A DNA stretch of 64,000 bases from contig NZ_STGK01000002.1 in NCBI RefSeq assembly GCF_004919105.1, positions 372,001 through 436,000 on the forward strand, written 5' to 3'. Positions 16,978-25,488 of the stretch are shown here, piece by piece. This DNA is from Nocardioides sp. GY 10113. Lineage in GTDB: Bacteria; Actinomycetota; Actinomycetes; Propionibacteriales; Nocardioidaceae. Both the position numbers and the translations under genes were made by a program. Numbering within the stretch: position 1 is the stretch's first letter; each line of letters starts with the position of its first letter. The notes under the pieces are model-generated. The model saw nothing but the letters and a program-made list of their open reading frames with translations. It was not told the DNA's origin and did no database searches.

Positions 16978-16983
16978 TATATT
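16978..16983 (+). promoter_or_regulatory. TATATT -10 box for the NAD(P)-binding reductase gene
   Basis: TATATT lies inside the AT-rich stretch 16970-16984 and ends 10 nt before the ATG at 16994, where no Shine-Dalgarno is present. Transcription would begin within a few bases of the start codon. No clear -35 hexamer is seen. Confidence 0.5.
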
Positions 16984-16993
16984 CTGCGCCGTC

Positions 16994-18091
16994 ATGGCCT
17001 TCAGCACGATCAGCGACCTCGACCCGGCCGCCTCCCAGGCGCGCAGCCACGACCTCCGCAAACGACTCCTCGCCTCGGAGTCGACGACCTACGCCACGGG
17101 CCCCACCGGCACCGGGAACGGCGAGCGGGTGCTGGTGCTCGGTGGCACCGGCTACATCGGGCGGGCGCTGGTGCCCGAGCTGGCCCGGCGGGGCTACGCG
17201 CCCGTGGTCCTCGCCCGCGGCGCCGAGGCCGCCGAGGACCCGGCCTTCGCCGAGGCCGAGGTGATCCTCGGCGACCCGACCCGGCCCGGCGACGTGGCGC
17301 GTGCGGTCGACGCCGGCGACACCGCGGTGGTGATCTCCCTGCTCAGCGGCCGCCGTCCCAACGACGCCGAGGAGTGCCGGCTGGTCGACCACGAGGCGGT
17401 GGTCAACGGCATCAGGGCCGCCGTCGAGCACCGGGTCCGGCAGTTCATCCACGTCAGCGACTTCGGTGCCTACCGGCCCGAGCTGATCCCGCAGGTCTAC
17501 AAGCTCCAGGTCGAGGGCGAGCTGATGGGCCAGCACCACGGCCCGCTCCCCTGGACCATCATCCGGCCGACGGCGTACTTCCCGTACCTGTCGATGACCT
17601 TCGGCGACGTCAAGAACGGCCTGGCCTACCGGATCTTCGACCACGGCGAGTACAACGTGGTCAACCCGATCGCCCGCGAGGACCTCGCCGAGTTCATCAC
17701 CAACCAGGTGCTGGCCACCGACGCCCTCGGCCGGGTGCTGCCGGTCGGCGGGCCGTGGGTGCCGGAGAACGTGGTCACCCTCCGGGACGCCGGCCAGATG
17801 ATGTTCGACATCACCGGCCGCGACCCGCAGTGGGACGTGGTCCCGATGGCGACCTGGGACAAGAAGATCGCCCGGCTGGTCCGGATCGGCCGGATGAGCG
17901 CCAAGGTGCGGCCAGTCGCCTACTACCTCGAGGCCGCGAAGTACTGGTCGGTGGTCGACCACGTCGCCCCGGCGTACGGCGAGCGCACGCTGCACGGCTT
18001 CATGGAGAAGCTGAAGGACCGGGAGTTCCCCACCGGCAGCTTCCGCGAGCGGATGAGGAGCGGCACCAACGTGATGCCGACCGACATCTGA
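16994..18091 (+). CDS. NAD(P)H-binding atypical SDR (divinyl-reductase-like)
   Basis: 365-aa Rossmann-fold protein of the atypical SDR/NmrA group. The dinucleotide loop is VLGGTGYIGRALVPELARRG (GGTGYIG near 49-55), and the scaffold continues with VVISLLSGRRP, HVSDFGAYRPE and TIIRPTAYFPY, the layout of plant and bacterial divinyl chlorophyllide reductase-like proteins. No chlorophyll genes are present, so it probably reduces another substrate, perhaps a quinone or lipid. About 45 residues precede the Rossmann fold. It starts at ATG 16994; further upstream in-frame codons lie inside the antiporter gene on the other strand and are ignored. Confidence 0.8.
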   Translation: MAFSTISDLDPAASQARSHDLRKRLLASESTTYATGPTGTGNGERVLVLGGTGYIGRALVPELARRGYAPVVLARGAEAAEDPAFAEAEVILGDPTRPGDVARAVDAGDTAVVISLLSGRRPNDAEECRLVDHEAVVNGIRAAVEHRVRQFIHVSDFGAYRPELIPQVYKLQVEGELMGQHHGPLPWTIIRPTAYFPYLSMTFGDVKNGLAYRIFDHGEYNVVNPIAREDLAEFITNQVLATDALGRVLPVGGPWVPENVVTLRDAGQMMFDITGRDPQWDVVPMATWDKKIARLVRIGRMSAKVRPVAYYLEAAKYWSVVDHVAPAYGERTLHGFMEKLKDREFPTGSFRERMRSGTNVMPTDI

Positions 18092-18112
18092 CCGGTCCGG
18101 TCCAGCGCCGGC

Positions 18113-20269
18113 TCAGGGCTGGGGCAGCGGCACCCGCAGGAACCTCGGGCGGTAGAGCAGCGGGTCGCGCATCACCTCGCCGAGGTCGGTGCTGTTGCGG
18201 CTGTAGGAGACGAGCACCGACCCCGGCTCCGGGAGCAGCTCGGGGTGGGCCAACGGCATGTACCGCAGCTGTCCGGTCGCGGCGTCCGAGGGCAGCTCGG
18301 CCACCGCGGGCTGGGCGGTGAACGGGCCGGTCGGCGACGGCGAGGTCCAGAACACCAGGTCGGAACCGAAGACCTCGTCCCGCTTGCTGAAGGCGTACCA
18401 CGTGCCGTCCCGCTCGAAGACGCTGAGCGTCTGGGAGACGCCGTCCTCGGAGCCGATCAGGGTGGCGGCATCGTCGGCCGCTCGCGTCCACCCCGCGCCG
18501 TCCCAGTAGCGCCAGCGCTGCAGGTCGCCGACATCCTCGGGGCGCACCCTCGCCACATGCAGCGAGAAGCCCGTGCCGAGCTCGGGGTCCGGCGGTCGCG
18601 CGGTGCCGTAGGCGTAGAGCCAGCCGCCGTCGACCACGCTGGCCGCACCCCACATCGGCCGGGTGGTGTCCGGGTCGTCGACGCCCAGGTCGCGGACCTC
18701 GAGGAGCTGCGGCGTCCCGCCGACCGGGACCAGGTACGTCGCCACCGCGGGGCCGACGTTCGCGAAGCCGAAGGGGCCGGTCCCGGTCGTCCGGACCCGC
18801 TGCGCGAAGACCGTGACCAGGTCGTAGCCGGGGTAGGAGGTCGCGGTCAGCGACATCGGCCAGTAGCCGACCTCGCCCCGGTCGGGGATCACCGCGCCAC
18901 CGCCCTCGGGCAGCACGACCTGGAGGCAGTCCTCCCCCACCACCAGCATCGAGTTGCGCACGAGCATCGTGCCGGCTCCGGCCTGGCGCAGGGTGTCGCC
19001 GAACATCCACACGGTGCGCCCGTCCTGGAGCATGATCTCGGCGCCGACGTCGCCTCCCTGGAACTCCGGTGAGTCGCGGAGCGAGGTCAGCCGATTGAGA
19101 TCCTCCGTGGTCTCCAGGCGCCCGGTCTCGGCACAGGTCGTGCTGGCGGCGAGGCTGGCCATGCCCATCGGCGTGGGGTCCGCGGTCGGCGTGAGCATCA
19201 GCACCGGGGTCGCCACCGCGAGCACGGCGACGAGGCCGACCAGCACCCGGAACCGCCACTGGGCGGGCGCGGTGCCGCGCGCGACCTCGGGCTCCCGCCC
19301 GGCCGCGGCGTCCCGGATCGCGGCGGCGCGGCACAGGACCAGCACCGCCAGCGCCAGCACGACGTTGCCGACCAGGATCACCAGCGGCACCAGCAGCGCG
19401 TGGTCCTCGGCCGAGGAGAGCCCGGCCAGGGCGGCGGTCGCCGCGCCGATGCCCGTCTGCCGCACCACGGCCGCGGCGACCGGACCGAGGAGCGCCTCGT
19501 GCCCGGCGATCAGCAGCGGGGCGGGGAGCACCATCAGCAGCAGCCCGGCCAGCGCGAGGCCGTGCAGTCGCAGCAGCGCCTCCCAGGCGAGCGTGGCGAG
19601 GCCGGCGCCGAACGCGAGCAACGCGAGCAGCGCCGCCGCCGCGACCGGCGCCCGGTCGGCGTCGGTCGGCGGTCGCAGGTCGGGCGCCACCAGCGCGACC
19701 GCCGCGACGAGGCCGGCCAGCACGCCCACCGCGGCGATCCGGACCAGACCGCGGAGCAGCGTGCGCGGGACCGGCCCCCAGAGCATCGACATCACCGCCA
19801 CCAGCAGGTACGCCGCCGCGACGGCGGCCGCGGCGGCGGTCAGGGCGGCGCCGTCGGGCACCGCGCGGCCGGGCACCTCGCTCACCTCGATGCTGCGGCC
19901 GTAGCGCGCCTCGACGGCCCGCGCCCCGGCGACCGCCCGGGCCCGGACCTGCGGGTGCAGGCCGTCGCGCACCAGCACGTCGTCCTGGGTGGCGCGCAGG
20001 TCCAGCACCAGGGCACCGACGACGTCGCCGCCGGAGACCGCCGCCCGGGCGTCCGCCTCGGTGGCGGCGACCCCGACGTCCAGCGGCCGGCCGGGCAGGC
20101 TGCCGGCAGCCACCGCCAACGGCTGGGCGACCACGTCGGGACCGACCAGCAGCACCGGCGCCTCCCGCAGGTCCGCGCCGCGACCGTGCAGCACCGCCGG
20201 GATCAGCCAGGCCACGCCGAGCAGCGCCAGGACCGCCAACGCGGCGATCCGCGCCGTCCTAGATCTCAC
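18113..20269 (-). CDS. Multi-TM membrane domain fused to DUF4185 beta-propeller
   Basis: 718-aa fusion. Residue 8-26 is a first TM anchor, followed by a soluble extracytoplasmic region (about 30-135) and then about eight TM helices between 138 and 375 in a pattern like ABC-2/YhgE-Pip membrane proteins. Residues about 395-715 form a DUF4185 domain, a glycoside-hydrolase-like beta-propeller; repeats such as GRTVWMFGDTL, GYWPMSLTATSYPG, PMWGAASVVDGGWLYAYG and GTWYAFSKRDEVFGSDLVFW are characteristic. DUF4185 proteins are often secreted and carbohydrate-linked. Function of the fusion unknown. GTG 20269 overlaps the upstream acetyltransferase stop by 11 nt, suggesting a shared role in surface polysaccharide. 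Confidence 0.72.
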   Translation of the reverse strand: MRSRTARIAALAVLALLGVAWLIPAVLHGRGADLREAPVLLVGPDVVAQPLAVAAGSLPGRPLDVGVAATEADARAAVSGGDVVGALVLDLRATQDDVLVRDGLHPQVRARAVAGARAVEARYGRSIEVSEVPGRAVPDGAALTAAAAAVAAAYLLVAVMSMLWGPVPRTLLRGLVRIAAVGVLAGLVAAVALVAPDLRPPTDADRAPVAAAALLALLAFGAGLATLAWEALLRLHGLALAGLLLMVLPAPLLIAGHEALLGPVAAAVVRQTGIGAATAALAGLSSAEDHALLVPLVILVGNVVLALAVLVLCRAAAIRDAAAGREPEVARGTAPAQWRFRVLVGLVAVLAVATPVLMLTPTADPTPMGMASLAASTTCAETGRLETTEDLNRLTSLRDSPEFQGGDVGAEIMLQDGRTVWMFGDTLRQAGAGTMLVRNSMLVVGEDCLQVVLPEGGGAVIPDRGEVGYWPMSLTATSYPGYDLVTVFAQRVRTTGTGPFGFANVGPAVATYLVPVGGTPQLLEVRDLGVDDPDTTRPMWGAASVVDGGWLYAYGTARPPDPELGTGFSLHVARVRPEDVGDLQRWRYWDGAGWTRAADDAATLIGSEDGVSQTLSVFERDGTWYAFSKRDEVFGSDLVFWTSPSPTGPFTAQPAVAELPSDAATGQLRYMPLAHPELLPEPGSVLVSYSRNSTDLGEVMRDPLLYRPRFLRVPLPQP

Positions 20270-20822
20270 GGACCACCCGGGCCGGCGAGCCGACCGCGAC
20301 GACCCGGGGCGGCAGGCTCCGGGTCACCACGGACCCGGCGCCGACCACGGTGTCGGCGCCGATCGTCACCCCGGGGCAGACGATCGTGCCGCCGCCGAGC
20401 CAGACGTTGTCGCCGATCGTGATCGGCAGCGCCGACTCCCATTTCTCGCGGCGCGGCTGCGGCTCGACCGGGTGCGTGGCCGTCAGCAGCTGGACGTTCG
20501 GGCCGATCTGGACGTCCTCGCCGATCACGACCCGCGCGACGTCGAGGACCACCAGCCCGAAGTTCGCGAAGGAGCGGGCCCCGAACCGGATCTGGTGCCC
20601 GTAGTCGCAGTGGAACGGCGGGCGGATCTCGGCGTCGGCGCCGTACTCCCCCAGCAGCTCGGCGAAGAGCGCACGCACCGTCGTCCGGTCGGTGGGGTCG
20701 GCGCCGTTGATCCGGTGCGTCAGACGCTGGGCGCGCGCCAGGTCGGCGACGATCTCCGGGCCCTCGGCGCGGTAGAGGTCGCCGGCGAGCATCCGTTCCC
20801 GCATGCTCCGCTGGTCCGCCAT
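20259..20822 (-). CDS. Sugar O-acetyltransferase (maltose/galactoside acetyltransferase type)
   Basis: 187-aa left-handed beta-helix acetyltransferase of the Maa/LacA/NodL group. The N-terminal MRERMLAGDLYRAEGPEI is the Mac domain. Hexapeptide repeats run from about 70 to 180 (IGEDVQIGPNV; ITIGDNVWLGGGTIVCPGVTIGADTVVGAGSVV). The catalytic His lies in LLTATHPVEP near residue 115. It uses acetyl-CoA to O-acetylate a sugar. It is coupled to the DUF4185 fusion gene. TAGGTT lies 6 nt before ATG 20822 with no ribosome site, consistent with a leaderless message. Confidence 0.88.
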   Translation of the reverse strand: MADQRSMRERMLAGDLYRAEGPEIVADLARAQRLTHRINGADPTDRTTVRALFAELLGEYGADAEIRPPFHCDYGHQIRFGARSFANFGLVVLDVARVVIGEDVQIGPNVQLLTATHPVEPQPRREKWESALPITIGDNVWLGGGTIVCPGVTIGADTVVGAGSVVTRSLPPRVVAVGSPARVVREI

Positions 20823-20900
20823 GGCATCAACCTAGGGTGTCGGCCCCAACGGTCGCCGCTCGCCTCCCCACTCGAGATCCGTGCGCTAGGTTCGGGCGCC

Positions 20901-21404
20901 ATGGGCACCAACCAGCGCTCCCAGGTCGCGATGACTCCCGACGAGGTGACGGCGTTCGTCGCCGGCAAGCGCACCGCGACCCTGGTCACCGTCGGCCCCA
21001 CCGGCCAGCCGCACGCGGTGGCGATGTGGTTCGCGCTGATCGACGGCGTGATCTGGTTCGAGACCAAGGCGAAGGCGCAGAAGGCGGTCAACCTGGGCCG
21101 GGACCCCCGAGCCACGGTGCTGCTGGAGGACGGCCTCACCTACGACACCCTGCGCGGGGTCTCCTTCGAGGGCACCTGCACCGTGGTCGACGACCCGGAC
21201 GCCCTGTGGGCCGTCGGGGTCAGCGTGTGGGAGCGCTACACGGGCCCCTACACCGAGGAGGCGCGCCCGCTCGTGGAGATGATGCTGAACAAGCGCGTCG
21301 CCGTCCGGTTCGACGCCGAGCGGACCCGGTCGTGGGACCACCGCAAGCTCGGCCTGCCGCCGATGCCGCTGGGCGGCACCACGGCCCCCGCGAGCGAGGC
21401 CTGA
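20901..21404 (+). CDS. PPOX-class (pyridoxamine 5'-phosphate oxidase-like) flavin/F420-dependent enzyme
   Basis: 167-aa split-barrel protein. The beginning MTPDEVTAFVAGKRTATLVTVG...GQPHAVAMWFALIDGVIWF is typical of the actinobacterial PPOX/FDR family; KAVNLGRDPRATVLLEDG near 57-75 contributes to cofactor binding. Such proteins bind FMN, F420 or heme and reduce small organic substrates or dispose of biliverdin; the sub-class cannot be set by eye. The gene has no ribosome site, but TAGGTT lies at 20887-20892, 8 nt before the ATG. It is followed after 16 nt by the DUF2332 gene. Confidence 0.83.
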   Translation: MGTNQRSQVAMTPDEVTAFVAGKRTATLVTVGPTGQPHAVAMWFALIDGVIWFETKAKAQKAVNLGRDPRATVLLEDGLTYDTLRGVSFEGTCTVVDDPDALWAVGVSVWERYTGPYTEEARPLVEMMLNKRVAVRFDAERTRSWDHRKLGLPPMPLGGTTAPASEA

Positions 21405-21420
21405 GGCCGGGGCCCGACCC

Positions 21421-22407
21421 GTGGAGCCCTACCTCGAGGTCGCCGCCTCCTACCGGGACTTCGCCGCCTACGCGGGTGACTCACCCACCCTCCGGGCGTG
21501 GGCGCTGGCGGTGGCCGAGGACGAGGAGCTCATCGCCTGGATCGGCACGCTGCCCCCGATCAAGCAGCAGCCCAACCTGGTCTTCGCCGCCGCGCGGTGG
21601 CACGGCGTCCCCGCGCCGGGCCCGTACGACGGCCTGCGGGACGCGCTGCTCAACGACGACGGCCGCGTCCGCACGACGATCCTGACCCGGGCCACGCAGA
21701 CCAACGAGGTCGGGCGGCTGGCCACCCTGCTCCCGGCCATCGCCGGCTTCCCGGGGCCGCTGGCGCTGGTCGAGGTCGGCGCCTCCGCGGGGCTGTGCCT
21801 CTACCCCGACCGGTGGGGCTACGCCTGGGAGCTCGCCGGGAGCGCCGCGGGGCGCACCGTCACGCTGGGCCCGGAGCCCCGCCTGCCGTGCCGGGTCTCG
21901 GGCCCGGCACCGTTGCCGACCGGGCTGCCCGAGGTCGCGTTCCGCGGCGGTATCGACCTCAATCCCCTCGACGTCACCGACCACGACGCGATGGCCTGGC
22001 TGACCACCCTGGTCTGGCCCGAGCAGGAGGAGCGGCGCCGACGGTTGCGGCACGGCATCGAGCTGGCCCGCGCCGACCCACCGGCGATCCGGGCGGGCAA
22101 CCTGCTGACCGGACTGCCGGACCTGGTCGAGGAGGCGTCGGCGTACGGGACCGTGGTCGTCTTCCACAGCGCGGTGATCGCCTACCTGGAGCCGGAGGAC
22201 CGCGTGCGGTTCGACGCGCTGATCCGCGGACTGGTCGCCGACGGGGCCTGCCACTGGGTGAGCAACGAGGGCAAGCAGGTGCTGCCGTCGGTGACCCTGA
22301 CCGGCCCGCCGATCGCCTCGGACCACCCGACGTTCGTGCTCGGCGTGGACGGCCGGATGGTGGCCCGCACACACGGCCACGGGCGCAGCCTGACCTGGAC
22401 CGCCTGA
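21421..22407 (+). CDS. DUF2332 domain-containing protein
   Basis: 328-aa protein that matches the DUF2332 family of actinobacteria and proteobacteria. Family-like stretches are LPPIKQQPNLVFAAARWHG near 44-62, TQTNEVGRLATLLP near 91-104, LVEVGASAGLCLYPDRWGY near 118-136 (resembles a SAM-binding GxGAG loop) and VVFHSAVIAYL near 240-250. The Rossmann-like features suggest methyltransferase ancestry, but no activity is established. It starts with GTG 21421, close behind the PPOX gene, and may share its transcript. Confidence 0.8.
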   Translation: MEPYLEVAASYRDFAAYAGDSPTLRAWALAVAEDEELIAWIGTLPPIKQQPNLVFAAARWHGVPAPGPYDGLRDALLNDDGRVRTTILTRATQTNEVGRLATLLPAIAGFPGPLALVEVGASAGLCLYPDRWGYAWELAGSAAGRTVTLGPEPRLPCRVSGPAPLPTGLPEVAFRGGIDLNPLDVTDHDAMAWLTTLVWPEQEERRRRLRHGIELARADPPAIRAGNLLTGLPDLVEEASAYGTVVVFHSAVIAYLEPEDRVRFDALIRGLVADGACHWVSNEGKQVLPSVTLTGPPIASDHPTFVLGVDGRMVARTHGHGRSLTWTA

Positions 22408-22472
22408 CCCGCGGTACCGGCGGGCTGTCGGCGGCCGACGCGGCCGACGCGGCCGACGCTCGGGAAGACGAA

Positions 22473-22500
22473 CGAGGGGGCACCTCACGGTGCCCCCTCG
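22473..22500. terminator. Perfect 12-bp bidirectional terminator hairpin
   Basis: CGAGGGGGCACC (22473-22484) pairs exactly with GGTGCCCCCTCG (22489-22500) around loop TCAC. It separates the plus-strand DUF2332 gene from the end of the minus-strand catabolic operon and can stop both transcripts. A triplet of 9-bp GCGGCCGAC copies precedes it. Confidence 0.75.
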
Positions 22501-22532
22501 CTGCGCGGGTCCGGGATCGCTCCCGGCCGAGG

Positions 22533-24020
22533 TCAGTCCTCGATCTTGATCTCCCGCTTGAGGATCTTGCCGGTCGGGCCGAGCGGCAGAGCCTCGACGA
22601 AGCGGATGATCCGCGGGTACTTGTACGCCGCGACCTTGGTCTTGGCGTACTCGCGGATCTCGTCCTCGGTGACCTCGTGGCCCGGCTTGAGGGTGATCAC
22701 CGCGGCGACCTCCTCGCCGTGGGTCTCGTGCGGCACGCCGACGACCGCGGCCGAGGCGACGGCCGGGTGCTCGTAGAGCACCTCCTCGATCTCGCGGGGG
22801 TACACGTTGTAACCGCCGCGGATGATCATGTCCTTGGCCCGGTCGACGATGTAGTAGTAGCCCTCGTCGTCGCGCTTGGCGAGGTCGCCGGTGCGGAACC
22901 AGCCGTCGTGGATCGAGTTCGCGGTGGCGTCGGGGTTGCCGAAGTAGCCCTTCATCACGTTCGGGCCCGAGATCGCGATCTCGCCGATCTCGCCCTCGGG
23001 GACCTCGTTCCACTCCGCGTCGATCAGCTTCATCGACACGCCGCTGATCGGCTGGCCGATCGAGCCGGCCTTGCGCTCGCGGTCGCCGTGGTTGAACGAG
23101 GCGACCGGGGAGGTCTCGGAGAGGCCGTAGCCCTCGAGGATCGGGGCGTCGTAGACGTCCTCGAACGCCTTGAGCACCTCGACCGGCAGCGCGGCACCGC
23201 CGGAGACGCAGCGGCGCAGGCTGGAGGTGTCGAAGTCGGCGTGGTTGGGCGCCTGGGCGAGCGCGACGTACATGGTCGGCACGCCGCCCATCACGGTGAC
23301 CTTGTCGCGGGCGATGACCTCGAGCGCCTTGGTCGGGTCGAAGCGCGGCAGCAGGGTGAGGGTGGCACCGGTCAGGACCGCGACGTTCATCATGCAGGTC
23401 TGGCCGAAGACGTGGAACAGCGGCAGACCGCCGAAGACCACGTCGCCCACGGTGACGCCGATCAGGTCGTCGCGCGAGCAGACCTCGGCGTTGCTGATCA
23501 TGTTGTGGTGGGTCAGCTCGGCGCCCTTGGGCGAGCCGGTGGTGCCCGAGGTGTAGAGGATCACCGCGGTGTCGTCGGGCTGGCGGCTGACCAGCTCGAT
23601 CGCCTCGTGGCCCAGCAGCTGCTCGGTGAAGGTGGCCGGGTCGACCTCGACGTACGTCGCGCCCGCCTCGGCGGCACCCTTGCTGGCCTCCTCGCCGACG
23701 CCGTTCCAGGCGAAGATCGCCTTGGCGCCGCTGTCGCGCAGCACGTGCGCGAACTCGCGGGACTTGTAGAGCGGGTTGGTCGGCACGACGACGCCGCCGG
23801 CCATGAGGATGCCGTAGTAGATGATCGGCATGTGCGGGATGTTCGGCAGCGACACGGCCACCCGGTCGCCCGGCTCCACGCCCAGCTCGCGGACCCACCC
23901 GGCGGCCTTGGCGGCCACGCCGGCCAGCTGTGCGTAGGTCAGCTCGACGTCGTCCAGCTTGACGGCGACCACGTCGGGGTGCTTCGCCGCGGTGGCGGTG
24001 AGGTTCTCTGCGATGTTCAT
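22533..24020 (-). CDS. Acyl-CoA synthetase (long-chain-fatty-acid-CoA ligase type)
   Basis: 495-aa ANL-superfamily ligase that would adenylate a carboxylic acid and load it onto CoA. The P-loop is ILYTSGTTGSPKGAELTH (156-166 core), the adenylate-binding stretch is GYGLSETSP near 298-306, then WFRTGDLAKRDDEGYYYIVDRAKDMI near 378-403 and the catalytic Lys in LGPTGKILKREI near 482-493. It lacks long extensions, as in medium or aromatic acid CoA ligases, so the substrate may not be a long-chain fatty acid. ATG 24020 is 27 nt past the VOC-fusion stop; it is the last gene of the five-gene operon starting at 28579. Confidence 0.88.
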   Translation of the reverse strand: MNIAENLTATAAKHPDVVAVKLDDVELTYAQLAGVAAKAAGWVRELGVEPGDRVAVSLPNIPHMPIIYYGILMAGGVVVPTNPLYKSREFAHVLRDSGAKAIFAWNGVGEEASKGAAEAGATYVEVDPATFTEQLLGHEAIELVSRQPDDTAVILYTSGTTGSPKGAELTHHNMISNAEVCSRDDLIGVTVGDVVFGGLPLFHVFGQTCMMNVAVLTGATLTLLPRFDPTKALEVIARDKVTVMGGVPTMYVALAQAPNHADFDTSSLRRCVSGGAALPVEVLKAFEDVYDAPILEGYGLSETSPVASFNHGDRERKAGSIGQPISGVSMKLIDAEWNEVPEGEIGEIAISGPNVMKGYFGNPDATANSIHDGWFRTGDLAKRDDEGYYYIVDRAKDMIIRGGYNVYPREIEEVLYEHPAVASAAVVGVPHETHGEEVAAVITLKPGHEVTEDEIREYAKTKVAAYKYPRIIRFVEALPLGPTGKILKREIKIED

Positions 24021-24047
24021 GCTTGTCTTCCTTGAGTCCGGTTGCCG

Positions 24048-25463
24048 TCAGTGCTGGGGGCGCTCGGCCGCGCGGGCGAGCGAGTCGGTGAGCTTGCGGA
24101 GCATCGCGCCGGTGATCGGCACCGACCCCGGGAGGAGGCTGCGGTACTGCGCCTCCCAGGTGATGGTGCTGCCGCCGGCAGCTCCGGGCTCGACCGTGAC
24201 GAACCCGTGATACCGGTTCTGGCCCGGCACACCCTTCGCACGGTACTCCAAGCGGTACGGCGCCTCGACGGTGACCACCGTCTCAGTGAGCGCCATGCCC
24301 GCCGGTCCGCCGCTGAGGCGGCGGACGACGCCCACGCCACGCTGGTCGCCCGCGTCCAGGATCGACACCTTCTTGAACGGTGCCCAGTCCGCCATGCCCT
24401 CGTGGTCGGCGAGCACCGCCCACACCTGCTCGGGAGTCGCCGTGGAGGTGGCGACGGCCTGCGCCCGCTTCACCGGCGGCCTCTTCGCGGTGAAACCGAG
24501 CTCCAGGAGGCCGAGCGGGTCGACCGGCCGGCGCTTGCCCTTGCTGCCGTGGAAGAGCAGCTCGATGGAGAAGCCCATCGGGTCGTTGACGTAGGAGGCG
24601 TACCACCACTTGGAGACGATGGTCTCCTTGGTCGAGTTCGGGGTGATCCCGAAGTCGCGGCCCTTCTCCACCAGGGCGTCGAGCTCCTCGCGGGTGTCGG
24701 TGCCCAGCGCGATGTTGAGGATGCCGATGTCGCTGATGTGGTAGCCCTCGGGCCACGGCTTCCCGGCCGGGTCGAGGTACTGCACGACCTCGATCAACGC
24801 GTCGCCGGCGCGGACCACGAACGAGTCGCGCTTGGCGTCCTCCAGGCCCCACAGGGCCTCGTGCTCGGGCTCGTGGATCGGGTCCGCCACCTCGGGCAGG
24901 CCCATGACCTCGACCCAGGTCTGGCGGGCGAGCGCCAGGTCCGGGACCGACAGGGTGACGAACCGGGCGACGGCGGGCGTGGCGGGACGCCGCGCCATGC
25001 CGGGGCGCACGAGGTCGGCCTCGAGCAGCTCGAGCAGCACGCCGTTGGGGTCCTTCACGCAGACGCGCCGGGCACCGGGCTCACCCACCGGGGCGGTGAG
25101 CAGCGGGGTGTGGCGGCGGGCGAGGCGCTCCAGCGTGGCGTCGAAGTCCGCGACGTGGAAGCCGACCGTGGTGTAGCCGATGTCGGCCGGGGTCCAGTCC
25201 TCGGGGACCGGCTTCGGCTCGGGCTTGGAGAACTCGAAGAACTCCATCTGGAAGCCCGGCTTGCCGTCCAGCATCCACCAGCAGATGCTGGTGGCGCCGG
25301 GGACGCCCTGGACGTCCTCGGAGCCCAGCAGCGGGATGAAGGCGTGGGTACCGCCGGACTCGGTCAGCCCGAACACGTCGGCGTACCAACGCTGGGTGTG
25401 CTGGACGTCGTGGACGCTCAGCGCGATCTGGACCAGCGGGTGGCTGGTGTCGGTGGTGGTCAT
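24048..25463 (-). CDS. Double VOC (glyoxalase/dioxygenase fold) protein fused to SRPBCC domain
   Basis: 471-aa three-part protein. VOC module 1 covers about 9-150 (LSVHDVQHTQRWYADVFGL ... CVKDPNGVLLELLE), VOC module 2 about 166-315 (LSVPDLALARQTWVEVMGL ... YVNDPMGFSIELLFHG), and a START/polyketide-cyclase-like SRPBCC domain about 330-468 (ATSTATPEQVWAVLADHEGMADW ...). Paired VOC modules are the plan of extradiol ring-cleaving dioxygenases and 4-HPPD-like enzymes; Glu ligands are visible in LLELLE and IELLF, but the N-terminal metal His of module 1 is not where expected. SRPBCC supplies a hydrophobic pocket. An enzyme on a cyclic substrate is plausible, unproven. 25 nt past E1 beta. Confidence 0.75.
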   Translation of the reverse strand: MTTTDTSHPLVQIALSVHDVQHTQRWYADVFGLTESGGTHAFIPLLGSEDVQGVPGATSICWWMLDGKPGFQMEFFEFSKPEPKPVPEDWTPADIGYTTVGFHVADFDATLERLARRHTPLLTAPVGEPGARRVCVKDPNGVLLELLEADLVRPGMARRPATPAVARFVTLSVPDLALARQTWVEVMGLPEVADPIHEPEHEALWGLEDAKRDSFVVRAGDALIEVVQYLDPAGKPWPEGYHISDIGILNIALGTDTREELDALVEKGRDFGITPNSTKETIVSKWWYASYVNDPMGFSIELLFHGSKGKRRPVDPLGLLELGFTAKRPPVKRAQAVATSTATPEQVWAVLADHEGMADWAPFKKVSILDAGDQRGVGVVRRLSGGPAGMALTETVVTVEAPYRLEYRAKGVPGQNRYHGFVTVEPGAAGGSTITWEAQYRSLLPGSVPITGAMLRKLTDSLARAAERPQH

Positions 25464-25488
25464 GTCAGTGCTCCACTTCGTGAGCGGT

